This document shows positions 33,220-41,079 of a stretch of 64,000 bases of DNA, one piece after another. Source of the stretch: Streptomyces macrolidinus (GTDB lineage Bacteria; Actinomycetota; Actinomycetes; Streptomycetales; Streptomycetaceae); the NCBI RefSeq assembly GCF_023887685.1, contig NZ_JAMWMR010000025.1, positions 36,850-100,849 on the forward strand, written 5' to 3'. Every line of letters begins with the position of its first letter. Position 1 is the stretch's first letter. Under the pieces are notes generated by a model. It ran no database searches, was not told the DNA's origin, and worked only from the letters and a program-made list of their open reading frames with translations. A program made the translations under genes and the position numbers.

Positions 33220-33834
33220 ATGCGGAACCCCGAATCGGAGCGGGTGAAACCGCTCATGAGCCGGCGCGGGTTACTGAAGGGCGCGGCCCTGGCCGCCGTT
33301 CCCTATGCGCTCCTCCCCTCGACGTCGGCACAGGCCCGGCCCCGAGTCGTCGACCATCCCTCCGCGGACTGGACGGCAGCGGATCCGGAGAACTACACGG
33401 CTTCCGACCGGCCGCTGAGCTATCCACTCGACTTCGTCGTCATCCATGTGACACAGATGACGTACGCGGGCACCTTGGGTATCTTCACGAACCCGCAGGC
33501 GAAAGTGTCGGCTCACTACGTCGTCAGATCGGCGGACGGGAACGTCGCGCAGTGCGTCCGTGAGCACGACATCGCCTGGCATGCGGGCAACTGGGACTAC
33601 AACACGCGCAGCGTCGGCATCGAGCACGAAGGATGGGTGGACCGGCCCGAGTACTTCACGGACGCCCTCTACGAAGAGTCCGCCAAGCTCACGGCGGCGA
33701 TCTGCGAGAGACACGCCATTCCCAAGGACCGGGCGCACATCATCGGGCACATCGAGGTTCCGGGGAGCGACCACACGGATCCGGGGCCGAACTGGAACTG
33801 GCGTCGCTATATGAGACTCGTCCGCGCCGCTTGA
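33220..33834 (+). CDS. Tat-exported N-acetylmuramoyl-L-alanine amidase
   Basis: This 204-residue amidase_2-type cell-wall hydrolase cleaves the muramoyl-alanine bond. The N-terminus has a twin-arginine signal (SRRGLLKGAALAA, about 14-26), so the enzyme should be secreted folded. The catalytic domain shows the zinc-site pattern: FVVIHVTQMTY, SAHYVVRSADG, HDIAWHAGNW, IGIEHEG-like SVGIEHEG, and GHIEVPGSDHTDPG. GGAAGG lies about ten bases before ATG 33220. Confidence 0.92.
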   Translation: MRNPESERVKPLMSRRGLLKGAALAAVPYALLPSTSAQARPRVVDHPSADWTAADPENYTASDRPLSYPLDFVVIHVTQMTYAGTLGIFTNPQAKVSAHYVVRSADGNVAQCVREHDIAWHAGNWDYNTRSVGIEHEGWVDRPEYFTDALYEESAKLTAAICERHAIPKDRAHIIGHIEVPGSDHTDPGPNWNWRRYMRLVRAA

Positions 33835-34135
33835 GCGACGTGAGCACGTGGTGTCGCCCACGAGACCGATCCCTTCGTGAACGGCTCGGACACCGGACGC
33901 ATCCCGCCGAACGGGTGAGGGTGTCGCGGGGCGACTCCGCACCGGGCGACGCGCGGCCGACCCGGCTCTGGGCAGCGACCCTTAGCTCAGGACCACCCTC
34001 CGTATGCTCTCGACACGCGGAGGATTCGGTAAAGGTTTAGCGTGGGAGGCGGGCGCCCGGTCGGGGAGACAGACCGGAACCCCGGCCCGATTCCGGCGGG
34101 CCGGGGTTCTCGTTCCTGCCTCATGGGCGACTCGG
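33835..34135. other. 301-base intergenic region between convergent genes
   Basis: Apart from the strong hairpin at 34078-34108, no coding frame or repeat was recognised between the amidase stop and the end of the converging secreted-protein gene. Confidence 0.5.
34078..34108. terminator. Bidirectional terminator hairpin
   Basis: AACCCCGGCCCG (34078-34089) pairs perfectly with CGGGCCGGGGTT (34097-34108), loop ATTCCGG. AA/TT ends on each side fit a two-way terminator. It ends 27 bases from the secreted-protein gene stop (minus strand) and could also stop transcripts from the amidase side. Confidence 0.75.
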
Positions 34136-34690
34136 TCAGTCCCTGTCGTAGTCGTCGCCCTTCTCGTCGTGGTGGTGGCGCTTGATCACGCGGAAGCTGC
34201 CCACCACACCGTGCTTGACCTTCACGCCGCCCTTGATGTGCCGCAGGAACAGGCCGTCCGCCTGGCTCCAGGGGCCGACGGTCGCGATGGGAGCGCCGTT
34301 GTCGCAGGTGGCACCGTTGAAGACCTCGACGGTCCGGTGGCTGTCGTTGCGGACGTTGAGGCTCGTGGAGCCGAGACCGCTGACCACGACGACACAGCCG
34401 TCCGGGATGGCCGGGTACTCACGCTCATTGACACGGATCTTGCCAATGTGGAAGTGGTGCCGCTTCTCGTGCCCACCACCACCCTCGTGGCCCTCATTGC
34501 CCTTGCCCTCATAGCCCTTGCCGGTGTCGCCGCCGCCCTGGGGGACGGAGGCGGGGGCGGCGATGGCCTGCTGGGCGACCGGAGCCGCCTGAGCCGGCTC
34601 GGAGGCCGCGGAGGCGTAGGTGATGCCCGTGGCCGCCAGCGCCGCGGCAGCCGCGACTGCGGCGGTAACAGCGGTGGAACGCGTTGCCAT
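34136..34690 (-). CDS. Secreted Gly/His-rich hypothetical protein
   Basis: This 184-residue protein has a signal peptide (MATRSTAVTAAVAAAAALAA, cleaved near ASAAS), then a low-complexity Gly/His/Glu/Lys-rich linker (about 52-80) and a small C-terminal domain (IPDGCVVVVSGLGSTSLNVR, then WSQADGLFLRHIKGG) resembling secreted SH3/beta-type domains. The C-tail is His/Asp-rich (KRHHHDEKGDDYDRD) and could bind metal. AGGAGA precedes ATG 34690. The function is unknown. Confidence 0.8.
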   Translation of the reverse strand: MATRSTAVTAAVAAAAALAATGITYASAASEPAQAAPVAQQAIAAPASVPQGGGDTGKGYEGKGNEGHEGGGGHEKRHHFHIGKIRVNEREYPAIPDGCVVVVSGLGSTSLNVRNDSHRTVEVFNGATCDNGAPIATVGPWSQADGLFLRHIKGGVKVKHGVVGSFRVIKRHHHDEKGDDYDRD

Positions 34691-34930
34691 GTCACTTCTC
34701 CTGTCTGAGAGTCGTCGGCTGTGAGCCGATGCGAGATTGAACGTACAGATGATCTCCACACGTGTCATATCCGACATACCGACAATATGAGGATCAATAC
34801 GTTTGGCGTAATGGCGCCGCTGATGCCCTGTGGAATACGCGGCGTCGGAGAGCCGTTGGGCTCTGCTGTGATCGAGCAAGCCCTGTGACACATGGGCGGC
34901 CACAGCGGCGCATACGGAGGGACGAGACAC

Positions 34931-35820
34931 ATGAGCGACGGGACGAGCGAAGGACGTACGAGCACTGCGAAGGAGGCCGTCGGGCGGTACGGCATCTGGA
35001 GCGCGGCACTGCGTTCGGAAGACCCGAGCAGGCGCGGGGAACTGGCCGAGGCTGCCGCCGAATTGGAGGAACTCGGGTTCGGCGCCGTCTGGTTGGGCAG
35101 CAGCAGCGCGGTGCGCCACGCGGTGCCGCTGATCGAGGCGACCTCCCGCCTCACCGTCGCGACGGGCATCCAGAGCATCTGGCAGTACGAGGCGGCCGAA
35201 ACTGCCGCGAGCTGGGCGGAGTTGGAGAAGGCCACCCCGGGCGCTTCCTTCTCGGCCTCGGTGTGAGCCACGCCGTCCTGGCGGATCAGCACCGTCGCCC
35301 GTACTCGGCCATGGTCGGCTATCTGGACGCTCTTGACGCGGCGGGCGTGCCCGCCGGGCGCCGGGTCCTGGCCGCGCTCGGTCCGAAGATGCTGGAGCTG
35401 TCTCGTGACCGGGCCGCCGGCGCGCACCCGTACCTGGTCACGCCCGAACACACCGCTCGGGCCCGGGAGATCATGGGCGAGGGCCCGCTGCTCGCCCCTG
35501 AGACGAAGGTCGTCCTGGACACCGACCCGCACAGTGCCCGCGCCAAGGCCCGCGGCAGCCTCGCCGTGTACCTGGGGCTGCCCAACTACATCAAGGCGCT
35601 GCGGCAGTTCGGCTTCACCGACGACGACTTCACCGATGGAGGCAGTGACCGTCTGGTCGACGCGTTGTTCGCCTGGGGTGACGACGACCGGATCCGGGAG
35701 CGGATCGGGGCCTTCCGGTCGGCGGGCGCGGACCATGTGGCGCTCCAAGTGGTCGACGACCAGCCGCGCGACTCCCTGCCGCGCGCGGACTGGCGCCGCC
35801 TGGCCGACCTGCTGAGCTGA
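34931..35820 (+). pseudogene. LLM-class F420-dependent oxidoreductase, single-base frameshift
   Basis: The 5' frame from ATG 34931 (GGAGGGA upstream) encodes a typical N-terminus (GRYGIWSAALRSEDPSRRGE; LGFGAVWLGSSSAV) and ends prematurely at about 35266. From about 35243 the next frame continues the same family: FLLGLGVSHAVLADQ, VGYLDALDAAGVPAGRRVLA, YLGLPNYIKALRQFGFTDDD, to the stop at 35820. The expected PGRFLLGLG join needs one extra C near 35240-35243, so a one-base deletion or a sequencing error separates the halves. If real, the product is a truncated protein of about 111 residues without the flavin/F420 barrel. Restored length would be about 296 residues. Confidence 0.85.
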
Positions 35821-35902
35821 GGGCCGGGACCCGAACACGCGGGAGAACGGCGCCGGTCAGCATGGGTCGACACGGAATTCGGGGTGAGACAGCGGGGATT
35901 CC

Positions 35903-37720
35903 TCAGGTCACGTCGGCCCGTGCGGGGGTGGTGTCGTCGAGGAATCCGCCGGACTGGTGCTGCCACAGCTTCGCGTAGGCGCCGTCGGACGCGAGCAGTT
36001 CCTGGTGGGTGCCCTGCTCGGTGATCTGTCCACGGTCGAGGACCACAAGCTGGTCCATGGAGGCGACGGTACTCAGTCGGTGCGCCACCACGAGCGCTGT
36101 CCGCCCCTCCATGAGCCGCCACAGCGCCTCCTGGACGAGGATCTCGCTCTCGGAGTCCAGGGCGCTGGTCGCCTCGTCGAGCAGCAGGATCGGCGCGTCG
36201 CGCAGGATCGCCCGAGCGAGGGCGACTCGCTGGCGCTGCCCGCCGGACAGCTTGATACCGCGCTCCCCCACCATGGTGTCGAAGCCCTCCGGGAGCGTGT
36301 CGGCGAACTCCGTGACATGCGCCGCCTCGGCCGCGCGGCGGATCTCGGCGTCCGTGGCGTCCGGCCGGGCGAACGCGATGTTGTCCCGCAGGGTGCGATG
36401 GAACATCGCCGGGTCCTGCGGCACGTAGGCGATCAGGCTGCGCAGGTCGGCCTGGCGCAGCCTGCTGATGTCCTGGCCGCCGATGAGGATGCGACCGGCG
36501 TCGATGTCCGTCATCCGCAGCAGCAGTCGGGTGAGCGAGGTCTTGCCGCCCCCGGACCGGCCGACGAGACCGATCTTCGCCCCGCTGGGTACGGCCAGGT
36601 CGAGGCCCTTGAACAGGGGATCGGCGCCCGCGTGGGTGAAGGTCACCTGTTCGAAGCGAATGTCGGCGGACCGGTGCGCCAGCGGCTCCGGCGAGGCGGG
36701 GTCGAGCACGGTCGGCGGCGTCATGAGGAGTTCGGTGAACTGCGCGGCCTCCGTCATCGAACTCTCCAGACGCCGGTAGATCTGGTTGAACTCGAACATG
36801 ATCCGCGTCGCGTTGGAGTAGTAGGTGAAGGCGACCACGACCGCCTCCACGCCGTGGTGGCCCCCGTCGAGGCTGATGGCGAGGAACAGACCCAGCGCGT
36901 TGGTCAGTACGGACATCGGCGCGACCAGCGTGTCGATGCGCAGGTTGCCGTAGTCCCACGACTTCAGCGTGAGGTGCCGCGACTGCGCGACGCGGGAGCG
37001 GTGCTCGGCGGCCTCGCGGTCCTCGGCGGCGAACGCCCGGACCGTGTCCATGTTCATCAGGCTGTCGGCGACATGGCCCGACACCCGGGCGATGGCCTCC
37101 TCACGTCGGCCGACGAGCGCCTGGCGGCGTCGGATGAGCGGTGCCACACACAGCCCCGTCAGCGCGATCATCACCAAGAGACCGACGACGAGCAGCGGTT
37201 CATAGCGCCACAGCACCACCGATCCGAACACCAGCGGCACGAAGCTGCCCACGACCGAGAAGGTCAGTGTGTCGACGCAGTCCTCGAAGCGGGAGGCGAA
37301 GCTCAGGACCCGCTTGGTCAGCGAGCCGGCGAAGTGGTCGTGGAAGAACGCCGCGTCCTTGGCGAACAGTTCGTCCATACCGACCACGTACAGATGCTCG
37401 ATGCCCAGGGCATCGAGGCGGTTCAGGCAGTGCAGACCGATGCGCCACAGCGCCTCCGCGAGCAGAAGGACACCCGCGAAGCCGAGGACATAGGGCAGCG
37501 TCGAACTCATGGTCGTGCCGGTGTCGCCGGCGATCCGGCCCACCAGCTTCGCGACGACCAGCGGTGCGATGTAGTAGATACCGATGTTGCCGAGCGCCGG
37601 CAACAGCATGGCGGGCGCCGTCCAGCGCCGGAGACGGGACAACTCCCGTCCGTAGTAACGGAGTGCAAGGAGCACCGAGCCCCTGCCTGGCGGAACCTCA
37701 CGCGATTCAGGCGATCCCAT
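35903..37720 (-). CDS. ABC exporter with fused membrane and ATPase domains
   Basis: This 605-residue half-transporter of the MsbA/multidrug type has six membrane helices in residues 20-320, then an ATPase domain with Walker A GRSGGGKTS, Q-loop YVPQDP, signature KLSGGQRQRV, Walker B ILLLDEATSALD and H-loop VVAHRLS. It should work as a homodimer in the plasma membrane. ATG 37720 gives the natural N-terminus; AGGG lies about eight bases upstream. The substrate is unknown. Confidence 0.93.
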   Translation of the reverse strand: MGSPESREVPPGRGSVLLALRYYGRELSRLRRWTAPAMLLPALGNIGIYYIAPLVVAKLVGRIAGDTGTTMSSTLPYVLGFAGVLLLAEALWRIGLHCLNRLDALGIEHLYVVGMDELFAKDAAFFHDHFAGSLTKRVLSFASRFEDCVDTLTFSVVGSFVPLVFGSVVLWRYEPLLVVGLLVMIALTGLCVAPLIRRRQALVGRREEAIARVSGHVADSLMNMDTVRAFAAEDREAAEHRSRVAQSRHLTLKSWDYGNLRIDTLVAPMSVLTNALGLFLAISLDGGHHGVEAVVVAFTYYSNATRIMFEFNQIYRRLESSMTEAAQFTELLMTPPTVLDPASPEPLAHRSADIRFEQVTFTHAGADPLFKGLDLAVPSGAKIGLVGRSGGGKTSLTRLLLRMTDIDAGRILIGGQDISRLRQADLRSLIAYVPQDPAMFHRTLRDNIAFARPDATDAEIRRAAEAAHVTEFADTLPEGFDTMVGERGIKLSGGQRQRVALARAILRDAPILLLDEATSALDSESEILVQEALWRLMEGRTALVVAHRLSTVASMDQLVVLDRGQITEQGTHQELLASDGAYAKLWQHQSGGFLDDTTPARADVT

Positions 37721-37906
37721 TCCAACCCTATGGTGGCGAGTAGGTACCCACGCTCGGTCGTTCGGTGACAGGCGGGGCACGACGACGGAGCCCCGGCACA
37801 ACCCGACAGTGATCCGATTTGTACGAGTACGGGCGGGCCGGGAACGGCAGTGTCCCGCGACGGCCCACAGAGCGTCCAAGCGTTTTCTCAGCCGAACAGG
37901 GCGGCG

Positions 37907-38371
37907 TCAGGATCCGGCAGCGGACGCGTCGCGGGCCAACTCGGCTGCCAGGCGGCGCATGACGATGCGGTTGGCGCGCCGCATCGTGGCCCGGACGACG
38001 GGCTCCAGCAGGCGGTCGGCGAGCGGGGCCCGCACCCAGGCGTACGTGAACGAGACGCGGCTCCCGCCCGTTCGCAGCGGGGCGATGGTGTACGTGCCGT
38101 GCGCTATGCGTCGTCCGGCCGCGCTGACGTTCCGTTCGACGATGCGCCGCGGTGGGTCGACCTCGACGACCTCCATGGTGACGTCCGTCTTCGTACCGCC
38201 CAGCGCGGCGGTGACCGTGACACAGGCTCCTGTGCCACGGTCGGGGCCGCTGTAGCGCCAGTTGGTCAGATAGTGGTTCGTGAACCGCTCGTGGTGGGCC
38301 ATGACGTCGAGGAAGGCGTAGACCTGCTCGGACGGGTACGGAACATCGATCGACACGGTGACGGGCCTCAT
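37907..38371 (-). CDS. SRPBCC (START-like) ligand-binding protein
   Basis: This 154-residue helix-grip protein has VSIDVPYPSEQVYAFLDVMA at the start, a central strand pattern TDVTMEVVEVDPPRRIVERN, a GTYTIAPLRTGGSRVSFTYA hairpin, and a long C-terminal helix. This superfamily binds hydrophobic ligands or acts as cyclase/dehydratase. ATG 38371 is chosen; GTG 38380 is in frame. It lies 78 bases downstream of the macrodomain gene in the same direction and could share its transcript. Confidence 0.83.
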   Translation of the reverse strand: MRPVTVSIDVPYPSEQVYAFLDVMAHHERFTNHYLTNWRYSGPDRGTGACVTVTAALGGTKTDVTMEVVEVDPPRRIVERNVSAAGRRIAHGTYTIAPLRTGGSRVSFTYAWVRAPLADRLLEPVVRATMRRANRIVMRRLAAELARDASAAGS

Positions 38372-38449
38372 CCACCCCACGGTACAGAGAGCATGTCCAC
38401 CAGGTGTCCCATACTCACTGCCCGACGACCCCTGTGCCGTGAGGCCGCG

Positions 38450-39127
38450 TCAGCGGTGCGACGCGGGGCGCTTCGGCGGGGCTATGCGGACGCGCTTCTC
38501 CACGGGGGCGCTCTCGATGTCGTCGAGTTGGGCGACGATCGTGCGGCGCAGGTCGTCATAGTCCTCGAAGGAGTAGTCGTGGAAGAGGGTGTGGCCCGTC
38601 CACATGAGGTTGGCGCACACCCGCGCGGGCACCCGGCCGGTGCGGGCACCCATGCCGACCAGCGCCACGGACTGGATGCTGCCCGGTGCCTTCTTGTTCT
38701 GCTGGTGGATCGCCTGGAACGCGGCGGCGCAGGCCAGGGCCACGTTCAGGGTCTCGCTGACGTTCTGCGAGGACGTCTCCATCGTGGGCGTCGAGATCAG
38801 GAACCTCGGCTTGACCGCCCCGGAGGCGACGCACACCGCGCTGCCCACCGGAAGCGACCCCGCGAACCGGTCGCGGATCGCCTTCTGCACCCGCAGTTGG
38901 ATGCCCGCGCCGAGATACCGCTTGATGACCGCGTCGACCCCGCCGTCCATCCGGCCCCGGGAGTTGGTGGGGCTGACCCAGGCGTCCACGTCCTCGTCGA
39001 GGATCGAGCCCTTGCGAATCTCGATCTCGGGGGTGTCGGCGAAGGCCGCTCGCCACGCCTCCACCACGGCGGTGTTGACGTCGGTCAGTACGACCCTGAG
39101 CGGCGTCTGCGGACGGTCTGCGGTCAT
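38450..39127 (-). CDS. Macrodomain protein (ADP-ribose binding)
   Basis: This 225-residue protein has macrodomain hallmarks: an acidic-rimmed strand ILDEDVDAWVSPTNSRGRMD followed by GGVDAVIKRYLG (residues about 42-73), VGSAVCVASG, and a C-terminal phosphate-loop-like VALVGMGARTGRVP. Macrodomains bind ADP-ribose and many remove it from proteins or DNA. The divergent neighbour 195 bases away encodes an ADP-ribosyltransferase fusion, so this protein is a good candidate to neutralise or reverse its modification, as DarG does for DarT; that partnership is inferred. Catalytic activity cannot be judged from sequence alone. Confidence 0.85.
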   Translation of the reverse strand: MTADRPQTPLRVVLTDVNTAVVEAWRAAFADTPEIEIRKGSILDEDVDAWVSPTNSRGRMDGGVDAVIKRYLGAGIQLRVQKAIRDRFAGSLPVGSAVCVASGAVKPRFLISTPTMETSSQNVSETLNVALACAAAFQAIHQQNKKAPGSIQSVALVGMGARTGRVPARVCANLMWTGHTLFHDYSFEDYDDLRRTIVAQLDDIESAPVEKRVRIAPPKRPASHR

Positions 39128-39177
39128 GGTTCACTCCGATCGAAGCGGTCACTCAACTGCTCCAGACGCTAGCGCGC

Positions 39178-39239
39178 CCCACTGACAGAGCGGTCGTCCC
39201 GCCCCACTCACCGGCGACGGAAGGGGGATTGTCAGTGGG
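39178..39239. promoter_or_regulatory. 10-bp inverted repeat in the macrodomain / UDG-ART divergent promoter
   Basis: CCCACTGACA (39178-39187) and TGTCAGTGGG (39230-39239) are perfect reverse complements 42 bases apart, centred about 82 bases from the macrodomain start and about 113 from the fusion gene start. The spacing would suit a looped or paired operator controlling both genes. Confidence 0.45.
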
Positions 39240-39321
39240 CGGCCCTATTCTCGATGGCACTTCGTCAATCAGGCCCTGTACCAGCACAGTTCGGCTGTTC
39301 GACCTTTCGGAGCCCTCCATC

Positions 39322-40941
39322 ATGAGCGATGTCCAGACCCCTGCTACGCCCGACCCGAGCGACCCGCTCGCGCTCGCGGAGTTGTTCAAGGGCGGCGGTG
39401 AGCCCTGGCTTCCGCTGCTGAAGCCGGTCATCGAGGCCCAGCCGGACGCGGCCTCCTTCATCGGCCCGTCGCGCAGCCCGGAGGTCGTCCCGGTCCGCGA
39501 ACTGACCTTCCAGGCGCTCAAGCCGAACGCGCCGCACAAGTGGAAGGTCGTCGTCTTCGGCCAGAACCCGTATCCGCGGCCGGAGAGCGCCACCGGCATC
39601 GCCATGTTCGACAACACCTTCCACGACTGGAAGGACAGCCAGTTCGGCAGGGTCGTCAGCATCCGCTGCATCATCAAGGCGGCGGCCATGTGGAAGTACG
39701 GCATCCCCAAGAAGACCCCGATAGCGGATGTGCGCGCGCTGCTGAAGAAGCAGGACACCGTCCAGCCGCCCGAGTGGTTCCAGGCCATGCTGACGCAGGG
39801 TGTGCTGCTGCTGAACGCGGCCCTGACGGCCAGCAGCGACGGGGCGACCGGCACCGACCGGCACACCAAGTTCTGGCGGCCGGTCGCCGAGCGGATCGTC
39901 GAGGAGATCCTCAAGGCCAAGCAGAACGCCGAGGACGAGGAGGACCGCGGTGTCGTCTTCGCCTGGTGGGGGGCGCACGCGCGCAGCCTGAAGAAGGTCG
40001 TTCTGCGGCTCCAGCAGAAGTATCCCGACGTCGAGGTCCGGCACATCGACCACGCCAACCCCGCCGCACAGGGTGACATCTTCTGCGAGGGCGACCACTT
40101 CGCCACGGTGAACGAGGCCCTCGCGTCGCTGGGCGCGGACGAGATCGACTGGCTGCCGAGCACCGGCTGGGACAAGCTCACGGCAAAGACCGGTGGGGCC
40201 GACAGTGGCACAGCCGACCGCATGGGGACGTTCATCGCGTCCACCATGGAGCTGCATCAGCTCTATCTGGACCGCCTTTCCAGCGTCAAGGACGAGGGAC
40301 TCGTCCTGCCCGCGATCACAGGCGTGTTCGACACCCCGCTCATGGACTTCCGTGAGGCCGTCGACCCGGTCGCCTCGCTGCTGTCCGGGCTGCGCCGGAA
40401 CATCGACGAGTCGCACGAGTTCGCCAAGCGGCGGGCGGACGAGCTGGCGAACGGTCTGTCGGCCGACGCGATCGCCGCCCTCTACCTCTACACCTGCGAG
40501 TCTGCGTTCTACCGGGAGATCAACGCCGTCCTGCGGTCCCCGGACCGGACCAAGCTCGTCCCGTATCTGCCGTATCTGCGGCTGCTGTTCTCGGCGGTGT
40601 CGCAACTCCCCGCCCGTACCGCGCCGTTGTGGCGAGGGGTGTCGCTGGATCTGCGGGCGCAGTATCCGCTCGGGCGGACCGTGACCTGGTGGGGCGTGTC
40701 CTCGTGCACGTCCGAACTGCACGTGGCCAAGGCGTTCCTCGGCGGTCGCGGCAAGCGGACCCTGTTCGAGGTGACGCCGGCGCGGGCCGTGGGCATCCGT
40801 GACTTCTCGGCGTTCACCGGCGAGGAGGAGTTCATTCTCCTGCCGGGCACGCAGTTGAAGGTCACGGACGTCAAGGCCGAGCGCGGGGGTCTGTGCACGG
40901 TGAAGCTGGCGGAGGTGGAGGAGGAGCCTCTGGTGTCCTGA
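39322..40941 (+). CDS. Uracil-DNA glycosylase-like domain fused to ADP-ribosyltransferase
   Basis: This 539-residue two-domain protein has residues 70-270 following uracil-DNA glycosylase landmarks in order: GQNPYP (80-85; UNG has GQDPYH), GVLLLNAALT (160-169), FAWWGAHA (213-220; UNG LLWGxxA) and HANP (244-247; UNG HPSP). The catalytic Asp is replaced by Asn. Residues 385-515 resemble arginine-type ADP-ribosyltransferases: LYLYTCESAFYREIN (about 388-402), LWRGV with R438, a serine-rich SSCTS (460-464) and an E-x-E in GEEEFILLPGT (E501/E503). A likely role is DNA-directed or DNA-sensing ADP-ribosylation, countered by the divergent macrodomain protein. ATG 39322 has GGAG nine bases upstream; TTG 39229 is a longer alternative. 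I know of no characterised protein with this architecture. Confidence 0.8.
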   Translation: MSDVQTPATPDPSDPLALAELFKGGGEPWLPLLKPVIEAQPDAASFIGPSRSPEVVPVRELTFQALKPNAPHKWKVVVFGQNPYPRPESATGIAMFDNTFHDWKDSQFGRVVSIRCIIKAAAMWKYGIPKKTPIADVRALLKKQDTVQPPEWFQAMLTQGVLLLNAALTASSDGATGTDRHTKFWRPVAERIVEEILKAKQNAEDEEDRGVVFAWWGAHARSLKKVVLRLQQKYPDVEVRHIDHANPAAQGDIFCEGDHFATVNEALASLGADEIDWLPSTGWDKLTAKTGGADSGTADRMGTFIASTMELHQLYLDRLSSVKDEGLVLPAITGVFDTPLMDFREAVDPVASLLSGLRRNIDESHEFAKRRADELANGLSADAIAALYLYTCESAFYREINAVLRSPDRTKLVPYLPYLRLLFSAVSQLPARTAPLWRGVSLDLRAQYPLGRTVTWWGVSSCTSELHVAKAFLGGRGKRTLFEVTPARAVGIRDFSAFTGEEEFILLPGTQLKVTDVKAERGGLCTVKLAEVEEEPLVS

Positions 40942-41079
40942 TGACGTGAGGCCGACGCCCTTGGCGAAGGCCCCGCACCGCGCGGCGGTCTCCCCCTCCC
41001 CCGTACAGTCCTCCCCTGCCCTACGCCATATACGTGACCAATACGGTCAAAACGACTGTTCCGCTGTTACGTTCGGCAG

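Noticed and set aside
30108..33257. 1,049-codon minus-strand frame across xylB and xylR
   Set aside because: Antisense shadow of two well-recognised genes; Arg/Ser-rich translation without motifs.
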